A DNA stretch of 64,000 bases from Sabethes cyaneus (taxonomy: Eukaryota; Arthropoda; Insecta; Diptera; Culicidae). Positions 45,982-59,459 of this stretch are shown here, one piece after another. The notes under the pieces are model-generated. The model made no database searches, was not told the DNA's origin, and was given only the letters and a program-made list of their open reading frames with translations. The stretch is taken from positions 70,127,449-70,191,448 of the forward strand of contig NC_071355.1 of NCBI RefSeq assembly GCF_943734655.1. Direction: 5' to 3'. The translations under genes were made by a program, and so were the position numbers. How positions within the stretch are numbered: the first letter of the stretch is position 1; every line of letters starts with the position of its first letter.

Positions 45982-47069
45982 AATGTCCCTTAAGCTGGCA
46001 GTACAAAGTAAGCAGAACATTAGCTAAACCATGCAGTTAATTGATGCTCAATCAATGCTAATTAATGCTCCAAACGGCGAATTTAATGCTCTATTGTTTC
46101 ATAGGAAAAAACATGCACTGCTAGCTTAAGATTAAGCTAGTAGTGCAATGTCGGAAATGGCACTTCCGGTGCTGATAGAGCACCCAAGTATGAAAATAAT
46201 TTAATGCTCATTTAATGCTCCAGTCAAAACATTGTTTCGGTAACTTTTTTTTTAAATAGATTTATTCATTCAGGTCCGGAGTTTCGGTAACTTTGGTGGG
46301 CATTTTCCATGAAAAATTGAAATAAAAAGAAAATACTCTGCTAGCTTAAGATTAAGCCAGCAGTGCAATTTCTTTTTCTTTCAATTTTTCATGGAAAATG
46401 CCCACCAAAGTTACCGAAACTTTGTTTTTCCTAGAGCATTAAATGAGCATTAAATTATTTTCTGCACCGGAAGTTCCATTTTCGACATTGCACTGCTAGC
46501 TCAATCTTAAGCTAGCAGTGCAATTTCTTTTTCATTTGATTTTTCATGGAAAATGCCCACCAAAAATACCGAAACTATGTTTTTCCTAGAGCATTAAATG
46601 AGCATTAAATTATTTTCATACTAGGGAAGCTCTATCTGACTGAAGTTTTTGGAGCGTCTTAGTAGAATACGAAACCTAAAAATGAAAAAGAAGAAAACTT
46701 ATCCAATTTAATTCTACTATGTGTATTTTATTCACGACAGATACGTATTTCGCCTACGACTTGCAGGCTTCCTCAGTGTCTGTTTTCGAACTCCGAAAAA
46801 AGACACTGAAGAAGCCTACAAGTCGTAGGCGAAATACGTATCTGTCGTGAATAAAATACACATAGTAGAATTAAATTGGATAAGTTTTCTTCTTTTTTAT
46901 TTTTAAGCTCTATCTGCACCGAGAAGCTAGCAGTGCATTTTTTTTCCTATGAAACAATGGAGCATTAAATTCGCCGTTTGGAGCATTAATTAGCATTAAT
47001 TGAGCATCACTCAACTGCATGGTTCAGCTAATGTTCTGCTAACATTGTACTGACCGCTTAAGGGACATT
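45982..47069. mobile_element. 1.1 kb terminal-inverted-repeat element inserted in an RTE-like LINE
   Basis: Long inverted arms (about 45982-46120 and 46925-47069) begin AATGTCCCTTAAG and share GCAGAACATTAGCT, ACCATGCAGTT and TAATGCTCCAAACGGCGAAT. GATATCG stands directly outside both ends (45975-45981 and 47070-47076), a 7-bp (possibly 8-bp) target duplication compatible with a hAT-type element. The interior holds three near-palindromes built on GCACTGCTAGCTTAA (around 46112-46150, 46335-46370 and 46488-46525) and GCCCACCAAAGTTACCGAAA repeated in alternating orientation. No protein is encoded. A second hairpin element is nested inside. Confidence 0.82.
46638..46904. mobile_element. Nested hairpin element, 267 bp, with 11-bp target duplication
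   Basis: AAGCTCTATCT occurs directly before (46627-46637) and after (46905-46915) this insert. The corresponding sequence elsewhere in the host element has it once, so it is a target duplication. The insert is mostly an inverted repeat of about 110 bp per arm, roughly 46676-46785 and 46795-46904; examples are TACTATGTGTATTTTATTCA and ATTTCGCCTACGACTTG against their complements. About 38 extra bases on the left are outside the symmetrical part. Confidence 0.82.
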
Positions 47070-47250
47070 GATATCGACGTTATCCGCGAAACAGGTTAGT
47101 GAATGCATCCCTTTGCTTCAGTCTATCCAACTATATGAAAGCGGCTGAGGTCTCACCCGCTATTCTGAGGCATGATTTGACCATTAGCTAAGTCGTATAA
47201 ATCAGCCTAACACCTAACTTGTTTCGTCGGAAAAATATGTTCTAGAGTTA
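47070..47250 (-). pseudogene. RTE-like LINE fragment, part before the active site
   Basis: Minus-strand frames give GETSAAFI, LKQRDAFTNL (the GLRQGDxLSxL block) and FADNVDI (active site with Asn for the second Asp), which joins DIIG on the far side of the inverted-repeat element at 45981. Sequence normally between the two blocks is deleted. Same copy as 45622-45981. Confidence 0.65.
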
Positions 47251-47692
47251 TTTACCGCAGCTCTTTTCGTTTAGCTGAATCGCACACCCCTTTAAGGTGC
47301 TCAAACAGATTATGAGTCTGAAAGTTGAACTTCCGGAATTGGTGCTATTCGATTTTATTCTCCTGCCTATGAGTTAGTTTTAATCGCTTTAATTAAGTTT
47401 TACTATGTATTTGGAGGTGTGTTAGGCAAAATGGACTATTTTTGCATTTCGCACAGTATAGAAAGTATGGGATTTGACTCTTCTGATGTTTTGACAAGAT
47501 TTGGAAGTTATTTGAGTTCATTTTACGGGTGGCAAATAAGTTTTTATATTGTTTAATTAGCTTTCACCACGATTTTAGAGGATAACAGGGCCAAATGGAC
47601 ATCTTCCCAAAGGTGGGACTATCACCTATCGATTCCTTGCATTTGTTACATAGGAATAGGTATCTTGGAAGATTCCAAACTAGCGGTTTTTA
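47251..47692. other. Unassigned AT-rich spacer
   Basis: No feature recognised. Confidence 0.45.
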
Positions 47693-48025
47693 ATTCAGGA
47701 CGGTGCGCAATGGGCGATCTTGTAATCCCAATATTACAATACGGAAAGAAATTTGATTCAGATGCCATGAATGAAATCATAAAATCATGAAATGTGAGTT
47801 CATGTCAAATCATGACTGAACTGCCATATCAGACAGCACAAAACCATGAATAATAGTTCATGATTTTGCGTTATGTTGTACTGCAAGAAGCTCGTGATAT
47901 CATGATTTTTATTCATGGTGTATTCTCATAAATGATGAGCTAGAAACCGGGAATCATGAGTCATTTTGCTCGTTTTGGATCAAATTTCTACCCGTGAAGA
48001 TCGCCCATTATGCACTGTCCTGAAT
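47693..48025. mobile_element. Small inverted-repeat MITE
   Basis: The left end (47693-47721, starting ATTCAGGACGGTGCGCAATG) and right end (47997-48025) are reverse complements with about four mismatches in 29 bp. The interior is AT-rich with repeated AATCATGA/TCATGATT words. No coding region, and no certain target duplication. Confidence 0.65.
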
Positions 48026-48960
48026 GTCCAGGAACGCTTGAATTGTTGCCTTTGGTGCCAGATTAGCGATTCCATCTGGGCCGGTACCTTCTTGACTTTC
48101 AGTCGTCTAGTTACTGCCATTAGTTCATCGTTAGAGGCTTGTAGACCGTTAGCGTTGTCCCTCACTGCTGTGATGTAAGGCTGGCACCCACAGACAGCCT
48201 GCCAAATATTGATAAACATAATGTTTTTGAGATCAATGTTCAGCTGGTTAAGCTGCCATGAAAATAATTAAATAATATTTTCGATATACTTCTTTCTTTC
48301 TGTTAAGCGCAAATGAGCTGCGGTCATTATAAGATCTACTATCCCGTATGTTATTTCAGTCATTTGAGTTTCGGATATTCGTGATATGGCCATTCGATTA
48401 CCTACGAATGGCCGTATCACGAATGTCCGAAACTCAACCACATTATGCTTTCCGAATATTCTGCGTAATGTCCATTATACCTACTGTCCATTATACCTAA
48501 CGTCCGTATACCTAATAGGGTACACCCGTAATCTCGTCGAAATCCCTGCACTAAATTGCGGTATCTGGGAAGAGCGCTTTAAAGTTTCTGCTTCATCTTG
48601 TGTTTCTAGGTTACGACTACGACGCCATCCGCTGCATTCACCTTGGTTCGGTTGCTCTTCCTTTTCATTCTTATCCTGTTCTGTCACCTCCTCTTCACCA
48701 GGCATTTCCCTCCTCCCATAGAAGGATTCAGGTTGGCAGATCTTTTCAGCTCCTCCAATTCTTTGGCAGTTAGCCTCTTCGTAACTTCGCTAAGTGCGTT
48801 TTCGGCAGTCAAAGCTAAAGCTAGAAATGCTTCTGCTCGCATTCTACTGTAGCCATAGCAAATGCTCACCAGAAACTGTTTGATTCGTGTCTGCCCTCGA
48901 CGAACTACTTAGGGCTCGACAATCTTTGCCTTCATCATCGGAGTGCGTATTCGTGGAATT
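48026..48960 (-). pseudogene. Possible decayed coding region, unknown protein
   Basis: Several minus-strand frames look coding-like in composition: RADTNQTVSGEHL (near 48890), AEAFLALALTAENALSEVTK and RLTAKELEELKRSANLNPS (48700-48860), EEVTEQDKNEKEEQPNQGE (48620-48705) and LQASNDELMAVTRRLKVKK (48060-48160). They are in different frames, separated by a hairpin at 48365-48436 and AT-rich sequence. They may be remnants of a helical, charged protein such as a retroelement Gag-like or host protein. No family was recognised. Confidence 0.3.
48365..48436. repeat. 32-bp inverted repeat with 8-nt loop
   Basis: Arms 48365-48396 and 48405-48436 are reverse complements except at two positions. Both differences would be G-U pairs in plus-strand RNA, so a plus-strand transcript could form a fully paired 32-bp stem. 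Confidence 0.85.
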
Positions 48961-50777
48961 TATTATCACTACCTACACCAGCTAAGAACTGAATCTGCTA
49001 TTTTGTTCCTATTTCAACTGGTCGGTGTTAAATCGGACCGGACCAAGTCGCAAAATTTTAAAATTTGAGAATAAGTTTTTCTTAAAATCAGAGTTTTATT
49101 ACTTGGTTCGATCTGACTAAATACCGACCAACTGAAACTATTAAAATAGATTGATCAAATATACCTAGTCAAGCCCATTATCATAGAGTTCTGAAATTAA
49201 AAGCAATTTTCAGCAGTTCATATATAAGATATCAAAAAAGGCGCCAGTCTGTAAAAATCTTTCAACTACACCTTTTGAATTCCAGAGAAATCAAAATCTA
49301 TATCATTTTTTGCGGTAGACGACGTAACGTAGAACAATCAAAATCCGAACTCCATTCCACCCTTGCCTTACTTTCAGACAAAGATTTCTGTTATCCTTTC
49401 CGAGTTGTTTGTTCCGGACAATGATTGTTCAAAAAAAAAGAAAAAGAAGGCTCACCACTCAGCAGCGAGCAAGCAAGCAACGCCGGCAACACCAACCCGG
49501 CCCGACGACGACGTTGGTATTTTTAATTACATTTTCCAACACCAGTTTTCCCTTCGCTTGACAGTGACAGTATCACTTGTCGGACAGAAAACTTTACTTT
49601 CGGAGTGACTTTCGTGTCTCGCCTGTCTCATCTCTCCGGCAGCAGCAGCAGCAGCAGTCTCGCATAGTCTTTTTTGTTTCCCGTATATTACGTATAAAAG
49701 ATTAGATTGAAAAACTTCTCCCACTGCCTGAGGCTGGCTGGCTTGCCTGCTTGCTGGGCGCTGCGCTGCCTGGCATAACTTGCACGGTATGTCTTGCAGG
49801 CATGCAGGTACAGAGAGAGAGAACGAGATAGTTACACAGTGATGTCTTCAGTTACTTCGCAGTCTTGTTAAAAACTTACAGTGAAAGTGAATAATGAGCT
49901 AAGGCTCCGGATGGTAGCGTTTTAAGAAAGAACTACCTGAAAGAAGTTACAGCAGACAGGAACGACCAAACGGCGCGCGGCGACCAGGTGTAAAATAGAG
50001 TGTTTGCCAAAAGTGTCGAAGCAGTCGTTAATTAATGCCGTGAAGTAACTACAAAACTTTGCTAAACTAAAAGTTCGCGCTGGGAAGAAAATCGCGTCGG
50101 GTCTCAACTCGCAATAAAAATAAACCAAGCTTCTGCACTGTTCCGCGTTGCGATGGAGAACGCGTGGTTTCTAACGAGACTTAAATAAAACCAGTGCCAT
50201 CCGTCCGGCGAATGTCGATGTAAACTATCTGTTTCCGTCTGCCCACGGGGAAAACAATTTTGCACGTTTCCATGGTACCGATCGTAATCGGAGCAGAATC
50301 CAAGAAATTAATCATAATTAAATTATTCCTTTGTGCACGAGTATTCCGCCATTCTGGTTGGCTTAAAACTGTGCATTTCCATACATTTCCAACCAGCATC
50401 GTTTGCTGTGGGTTGATTTTGCACTGAGACAGGGTAACACAGCGGCCATCGGACAAACTCCGATGATAGTGGATGATTCAATTCTAGAAATTAGATTTGG
50501 AATCATAAGCGGACCAGATTGTCTGCATCCTACAATGGATTGTGGTGCTGCTGGCAGACTTAATAGCTGAAGACAACGTCAAAAGCAAACTAGCCGAAAA
50601 GTTTTGTTTTAGTTTTCACTCTTGGCAGCTCTGCTGACTGCATTTAGTCCTGCTAGATTAAATGAATTTCTGAGAAATAAACAAACCTTTCCTTCGGAAT
50701 TCTAATGCCATAGCTCAGTACCTTCGCTGCACGGTTGAAATTTCTGTTAAAAATGTATCGGTATCTGTGAGTGCGCT
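48961..50777. other. GC-richer region with leader-like character (49340-50460)
   Basis: The stretch has CAG repeats (49637-49655), GAGAGAGAG (49812-49822) and several TCAGT words, one at 49848-49852. Its mixed composition resembles insect 5' leaders and promoters more than the surrounding repeats. No start codon with a convincing downstream coding region was found. An alternative promoter for the FRMPD-like gene is possible but unproven. Confidence 0.3.
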
Positions 50778-51266
50778 CACTAGCGTGCCCAGGTTGGGGC
50801 CAGGGCCCGGCGTCGTCGAAACAAATAAATGAAACTGACTTTCTCTTACCTTCGCTTCATACATGCAGTGACTTGCTTCATTTGTTGAACAGAACGTTTC
50901 AAGTAAACTTCAGTTGAGATGGTGGCTGTTTCAATTGACGACGGCAGAAAGTCAGGCACGATTTGTCGACATTGACTAGGTTAACGTTAATAAGCGTTAA
51001 TAATGCATTTTAAGAAATGTTACTGAAATTCATTTCATTTACATTCAAAGTTGCTGGCCTTCTTCTGAATATTTGATAGAAAAGTGCAATTGAAAGTTGA
51101 AACCGATTGTCATGATGAAGTGAAACCCGTTTCGCTGACGCTCACTGAAGCAAGTTTGAAACTGAAGCGGTACTGCTTCTGTTGAAACCGAAGCTTCACT
51201 GCTACATTATTAAGTGACGCTATGCAATTGAAGGTGACGTTGTCGGGCCCTGGTTGTGGCACACTG
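50778..51266. mobile_element. Inverted-repeat MITE with GC-rich ends
   Basis: The left end CACTAGCGTGCCC followed by GGGGCCAGGGCCCGGCGTCG, and the right end (reverse complement CAGTGTGCC, then CCAGGGCCCGACAACGTC), form imperfect terminal inverted repeats. The interior contains GAAACTGAAGC-type words. It directly abuts the TTTCAAG repeat that follows. A CACTAGCGTGCCC word recurs reversed at 57323-57335. Confidence 0.55.
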
Positions 51267-51745
51267 GGGTACGTGCCCCACCTTCTCTGTAAAATTTAAT
51301 GTGAAACAAAATAATTTTGGTGACCAAGAAGTCCGCAGTTTTTAAATTAATCGCCACTATTCTTGCGATGGGTAATTAATTGGGTAAAAATAGTTCCAAA
51401 TTCCAGTCTAATTTTAATTCTAATTATAAATTAAATTTCAAGTTTAGTTTCAAGCCTAATTTAAGCTCAATTTCCAGTTTCAATTCAATTCTAATTTCAT
51501 ACCCAATATCAACGCCATTTTCAAATCCAATTTAATCAGAATTTCAAGTGCAATTTAAATCCAAATAATATCCGATTTCAATTCCTACTTCAAGCACAAT
51601 TTCAAGTATAATTTCATATCCATCGCTTCGCTAAGTCTAATTTCAACATTGTGTTTAAGTCAAATTTTAGTGAAACTTCTAGTCTGATTTTAAATGAAAT
51701 TTCAAGTCCAATTTAAAACCAATCGATTTCCATTTTAAAGTTAAG
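51259..51745. repeat. TTTCAAGTCC repeat, copy B (no purine body)
   Basis: The head (GGCACACTGGGGTACGTGCC, CTGTAAAATTTAATG, AAGAAGTCCGCAGTTTTTAA) matches the start of copy A at 10985. It continues with about 380 bp of degenerate tandem words of the type AATTTCAAGTCCAATTTC. The purine-rich body of the other copies is absent. Confidence 0.65.
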
Positions 51746-51954
51746 TGTTGGAGGAAAACTCCAAAAAAAGACGGAAAATTATGTTCCGTTACTTGGAATT
51801 TTATCTTGTTTGTCAGTTTCTCATTTTTTAATGATAAAATTTTCATGATAACATTTTCTGTTATTCTTGAGTTATAGCTGAAAAATTCGGTTATATTGAA
51901 TTTCTCAATTCAAAAATAAACGCAAATGTTTCTTATGAAAATGTTGGTAATTTA

Positions 51955-52370
51955 ACCCGGCTAACCCGGCAAACTTCGTATTGCCACAAATTAAACTGTG
52001 CGGTACATCTGTACAACTGTGCTTCGTCACAAACTCGAGTGCTGCAAGTTTCTGAGGGGTTCAACATGATTTATTTTGGCAGCTACGTAACTATGAAACC
52101 ATGGGTAGTTTAATACACAAATTTTCAATTTTTCCTCACAGTAAAGTAGAAAACAACTCCTTCCATTGCTACGCCAGATAAAATATAGCTGATAGCATTT
52201 AAATATTCGCCGTAATTGTATATTATTTCGCCGAGTTTACGGAAAATCTTTTCGCGAAAAATACCATTTCCCGGGAGTGATCCCCTTCTTCTTCCTACGG
52301 ACTAACTGGTCCGTAGAGTCTAGGTCAGTAGACCTAGACAAACAAATAAACCTAGACAGAGGTGACCGAG
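51955..52370 (+). mobile_element. 5' fragment of repeat X
   Basis: It starts GGCTAACCCGGCAAACTTCG and runs, without the nested insertions, through CTATGAAACCATGGGTAG, AGTAAAGTAGAAAACAACTC and ACCTAGACAAACAAATAAAC, parallel to 19252-19424 plus 22868-23145. The 3' part is missing. Confidence 0.7.
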
Positions 52371-53939
52371 AAATCCTCTGCATCATCCACAAGTAACACA
52401 GGAAGGAGTTGTTGTTAATGGAAAGGAATTGATCTCGCGCGAGCTCGCGTACTATTCAGGGACGTTGTTGGTTACGTGGAAACGTGGTTGCGAAACAGGT
52501 AGTGGAGATCCGATATGAGAAAAAACTATGAGGAATCAGTTTACCGCACCGAAGATCAGTGTTCTCACACACGCGTACTCATTCCAACGAACACGTCGGC
52601 ATAGGCATTCCTGTAAAACTCCCGCTCTTATTTCTTCATGCACTGCAACGAGTTTTTGCGACTGTGTGTTTAGCTAACAACTACAGTCATCGCTCGTCGC
52701 TCGTCGTTGCAGCCCAATCTGCTGATACCAATTACTCACGACACGGTTCGTACTCCCGCCCGTGAGTAGAATCGAGGGCGAAGATGAAGAAGAAGAAGAA
52801 GAAGAAAAAGTAATGCAAAATTTATATCCCAGTGTGCCTCGAATTTTTTAACTCGGGATTAAGCTATGCAGGAAGACGATGTGAGGATGCGCGTGCGCGA
52901 GTGTGTGGGTAGCAGAATGTCTGCACGAAAGCTGTCCTGAGACAAACGAGTCTGTTTGGCAATTACATCAAAAACCATGACTGCGCGAGGTACCTTTTGG
53001 CATCCTTCGATCATAGAACTTGCTTAAAAACACTGACTACTTTATTAGGGAGCTGACTAAAAGATATCAAGCTTTTGATATTTGATAATCATATGATAGA
53101 AACAACGCGGATTATTTCTAGGTCCCCGACTTCACGATTAAAATACACGTTTATAAGATTTGAATAAAAGTTCCGGTTTGTAAACGTACCATTGCTAAGT
53201 GTGCTCAAATGAATTCAAAGTGGTTTTCTAAAACAACCGCTGTCGGAAAAATGCAACGAGCGAGACACGAAAGCAAACGATGCTAAATTATCATACGAAA
53301 CGATTCTCAGTATGTAAGCAACGATTGTAAAGCCTGTAATTAAGAAAATTAAGATCAAAAGTACACCTTTTATATAAATAAAATATCGAGGGCGCGTCAT
53401 CCAGATCCTTGGGGACACTATAAATCCGGAACCGGTTCCCATAAAAAGGCATTTCAGCATCAGTAAAGTATGTCGTGTCGCATATCAAAAAACATCAGCA
53501 TTCGACAAAATAGCGATTGGTGATCATCTCATGTCTCTCAGAGGCCGTATGACCGGTTCCGGGCCCGGGGAAGGTTTTTTTCTGATTCAAGCACAGAACG
53601 GATTTCGGAGGTTCTAGTCCGGGCCATATGGCCTCATAACTGCGGCAAAGTAACTGATATGTCCGCAGTCGATGATATGTTTACAAAAATCATCAGATTT
53701 TAAACAAATTTTAAACATTTGGCAACTTTATTTAAAAAAGCCATGTCTCGGTCCCCCAAGGAACTCCGGAATAACTCCGGGACCATATGATATATGGCCA
53801 TTATCTATAGATATTATGAAAATAGAAAATATTTTCGGCAAAACTCTCAAATTTGGTAAAAAATATTGAGAGATAAAAAATTTATGGCTATTTTATTGAA
53901 TTATGCAGTGCTAAAAATGATGTAGACCTTGAGGGGTCA
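52371..53939. other. Unassigned intron DNA
   Basis: Contains AAGAAGAAGAAG near 52785 and repeat-like GGAACCGGTTCC and CCGGTTCCGGGCCC words near 53430 and 53552, but no feature that can be defined. Frames in this stretch have no domains. Confidence 0.4.
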
Positions 53940-54345
53940 ATGCAATTGCACACCTAATTTAATGAATGTTTTTTGTAGCATTTTTTCTCAGCTTTCCAAT
54001 GGTGGTCTTGAAATGAAAATCGGTTGGGGGGCTCATGGCACCAAAGCCAAGATGGCCGCCAAAAAAATTTTTACTCCATTTGAAAGCCCATTTGTTAGTT
54101 GTTTCATGATAAATTTATGAAATATCCCATGATATAGATCTCAAGGTTTGCTCAAAATTCAACTTTTTTTGAAACTGTTAGGCCCCTTGGCGAGCGAGAG
54201 GTCCAGTATTTCGAGGTTTTAAAGGTGTAATTCTTATTTTTTAACAATTTTCAACCAATTAAGTGAAAAAGTTCCAATATTTGAAGACCTCGTGTCAGTA
54301 GTGGCTCCATTTCAGCGAGAATTACTCACATGCGATATTTACGGC
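53940..54345. repeat. Inverted partner of the 40540-41345 foldback repeat
   Basis: TGCACACCTAATTTAATGAA, TTTCCAATGGTGGTCTTGAA and CTCCATTTGAAAGCCC match one arm of the foldback at 41125-41330. GGTTTGCTCAAAATTCAACT, GGCCCCTTGGCGAGCG and AGTGGCTCCATTTCAGCGAG match its left flank at 40540-40740 in reverse. The segment therefore lies inverted relative to that locus, 13 kb away in the same intron. Confidence 0.75.
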
Positions 54346-54479
54346 GGCTCGAAAACCTCGTGACAAACTTGAATTTAAATTAAAAATCAGGCACAATGAA
54401 GCGAGTCACTTGGGGACTATAAGTTGATAAGCATTTCCTCCTATCAACACTAATATGCAGAGATATAGCGTCCTGCACG

Positions 54480-57180
<2,701 letters not shown>

Positions 57181-58071
57181 GCACCCGAAAGTTCAAAGTT
57201 TTCAACCTATTTGGCCGGTAGTTTTGTGATAAGTAATAATAGATTCACCATCCTACGATAACTCCATTTTCCAAACCAAAACATTCTTCTGAAATGTCGG
57301 GTGCCCCACCAATTGTTTATGTCTGGGCACGCTAGTGTCTATGTTACCACTGTCGTATTTACCCTGAACCAAAAGAATCGAAAGTTTGGCTTGCCTCTGC
57401 ATTGCTCTCTCTCTCTCTCTCGTCTGATGGTGCGGAATATCGCGAAACGACCGCGATCATTTGCAGTACCTCTAACAAACCGTCTCAGTCCTAAGTGGGA
57501 TAATTAAAGTCTGGAAAATGCAATTAGTGTTGCGTCTGAGAGTATCGTAGCGAGCAAGTTTTTCACCGCGGTCTTTTCGGTTTGCAGATGAGTTTCGCCG
57601 ATAATGGAGTGAGTTCGGCTTAAGGCGGAAAAGTTTTATGTTCTATTTTTTTGAGTTGTTTGAATAATAGACTAACTTTTGAGTATTTGTGGAGAAACGA
57701 TGGTTCCATTAGCTTTTTACACGCTGTTTTATGTGCATAGTTTAGAGCCAGGCTATGCATATTATAAGGAGGAGCCCAAAATTTTAATGCAAATTTTAAA
57801 TTTATTCATTCTTTGGATGAAGATGGTAGATCAAAAATAATCGGCCCCTATATTTTTAACTGAGAAGTAAACATATAATTATTTTATTAGTTCAATAAAA
57901 TTATTCGATTAATTAGGTAAACGGCGCACGATTTTTTTTTTCGTTTGGTTATGGAACGTCGATAGGAAACAGTCAAAGTTTGGAACGACACGGTTCCATT
58001 CTCTGTGTGTGTGTGCAATCATAAAAATTCAATTCCTCATCCCTCAACAACACTGTGTCGTTTCATTTCAG
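57181..58071. other. End of the large intron
   Basis: Contains a repeat-end motif (GGGTGCCCCACC, 57299-57310, and GGGCACGCTAGTG, 57323-57335) and a CT run (57407-57421). The polypyrimidine tract TGTCGTTTCATTTCAG leads into exon d. Confidence 0.5.
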
Positions 58072-58216
58072 ACGAGAGTTTGGACTGGATCGCTTTGTGC
58101 CTGCCTCCTTGATTGACGGAATGAAACGCAAGGAGCTTCGACGCCTTCTGGGGCACTTCCTAAAGTTGAATTCTCAGATGACGGGTTCCTCGACCAAGAT
58201 GCTAACGCAACTACAG
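58072..58216 (+). CDS. FRMPD3/4-like FERM protein, exon d (F2 lobe)
   Basis: 145 nt between TTTCATTTCAG (acceptor, ending 58071) and CTACAG/GTAGGT (donor at 58217). The first base completes the Glu codon split at 39943. The exon then reads REFGLDRFVPASLIDGM, KRKELRRLLGHFLKLNSQM and TKMLTQLQ. The order WGL/FGL, FLP/FVP and helical KRKELRRLL corresponds to the middle of the F2 lobe in FRMPD-family FERM domains. The in-phase join over an 18 kb intron is strong evidence that these exons belong to one gene. Confidence 0.9.
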
Positions 58217-58402
58217 GTAGGTTGTCGTCCTGGACAGCGAACGGCGGGCGCGCGAACCGGCGAACCGTTTTGGCGTGTCCTGCCGAGGCCGAAACTTTCC
58301 AAATATTGTTAATACTTGTTTGGCACTTTTGGCGAACTGTTTGCGTCGCGCCCGTCCCCATATATTTAATGTAACTTTGTCTTTTGCTTCTCCGCTTGAC
58401 AG

Positions 58403-58552
58403 GCGAAAATCCATTATCTGGATATTATTTCCGGGCTGCCGAGCTACGGTGCGAAATGCTTCAGCACGAATCAGCGAGACGGTGTGGAACGGGTCCTGCT
58501 AGTTAGTCCTCGCTTCGGCCTTAGCCAGATTGCTGGCGTGCGGAACACGGTG
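58403..58552 (+). CDS. FRMPD3/4-like FERM protein, exon e (end of F2, start of F3)
   Basis: 50 codons, phase 0, between TCCGCTTGACAG (acceptor, ending 58402) and GTG/GTAAGT (donor at 58553). It encodes AKIHYLDIISGLPSYGAKCF, then VERVLLVSPRFGLSQIAGVR and NTV. The AK(V/I)HYL-Y-G and LLV-PRFG-S elements match the end of F2 and the first strands of the PH-like F3 lobe of FRMPD proteins. No further exon was recognised before the window end, although F3 must continue; the next intron is therefore at least 5.4 kb. Confidence 0.9.
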
Positions 58553-59459
58553 GTAAGTTTTGTATTTGCCAATCTTCGGCACACTTGGGGCAACTTTGAT
58601 TTAGATTTATTATCCCACGTGTGTCTCCCGGTGCGGTGTGAAAACGGTAGAACGCAAAACTACTTTATTGAACGGCACTTTCCAAATGTTCGACGGCATT
58701 GTTGTCTAACGACGCCCGTGTCCTAAGGGAACAATACATCTATAAAAGAGGCAATGATTGAAAATCCATTCCAAATACGCACAGCTATTGCGTTGTAAGT
58801 CGCTGTTTGTCGACCATATTTCAGCCAAAGGGCATAATTAAAATCATTTTCGCTCTGATGAAACGTAATACACCTTGCTTGCGAATTTAGCAAACCTACA
58901 CAAATTCTCATTTTCCGAATACAATTCAACAAATGTAATCGTTTAATTCCCTTGCCCAGGGCCCAAAAGCAAGCAAAACTACAGCTTGCAATCAGCCAAC
59001 ACAAAACGATAATTGAGCCACTTATTATTGACAAGCGAAACGGAAGCCATTTGGGTAGCAAATCCAATTAAGATATGTTTAGCTTGGACTGCTGAAGGCA
59101 AAAACAGCACCGAGACTGAGTACCTAATACCGTTCTCAGACGTTCTCCTTGCTGAAACTTTCCAATCGACTTATAGGCAATTAGTACTTGCAAACAATAA
59201 TTTACCATTTGGACAGTTGTTGTTTGCTAGAGTCTGCGACTCTATAGCGGAAACACAACCTCAAAAATTATTAAAACCAGAATAAAATATAATTTCTATA
59301 ATTTGTAAAATAAAAATTCAATGTCACGAAGATTTTGCCGCATCCTTCTGACGAGCCATGTTGAATTTGATAAATCCAAACGTATTTGCTTGTGCACGCG
59401 GATTAGATTAGGATCAGGTTTTGGATCAAACTATTTCCTTGCAAACTGATAGATTTATT
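58553..59459 (+). other. Intron following exon e
   Basis: No exon or repeat was recognised. A 114-codon minus-strand frame at 58723-59067 has a hydrophobic stretch but no domain or splice support and is treated as chance. Confidence 0.45.

Noticed and set aside
58723..59067. 114-codon minus-strand frame with a hydrophobic segment
   Set aside because: No splice support, no domain, AT-rich intron context; expected by chance.
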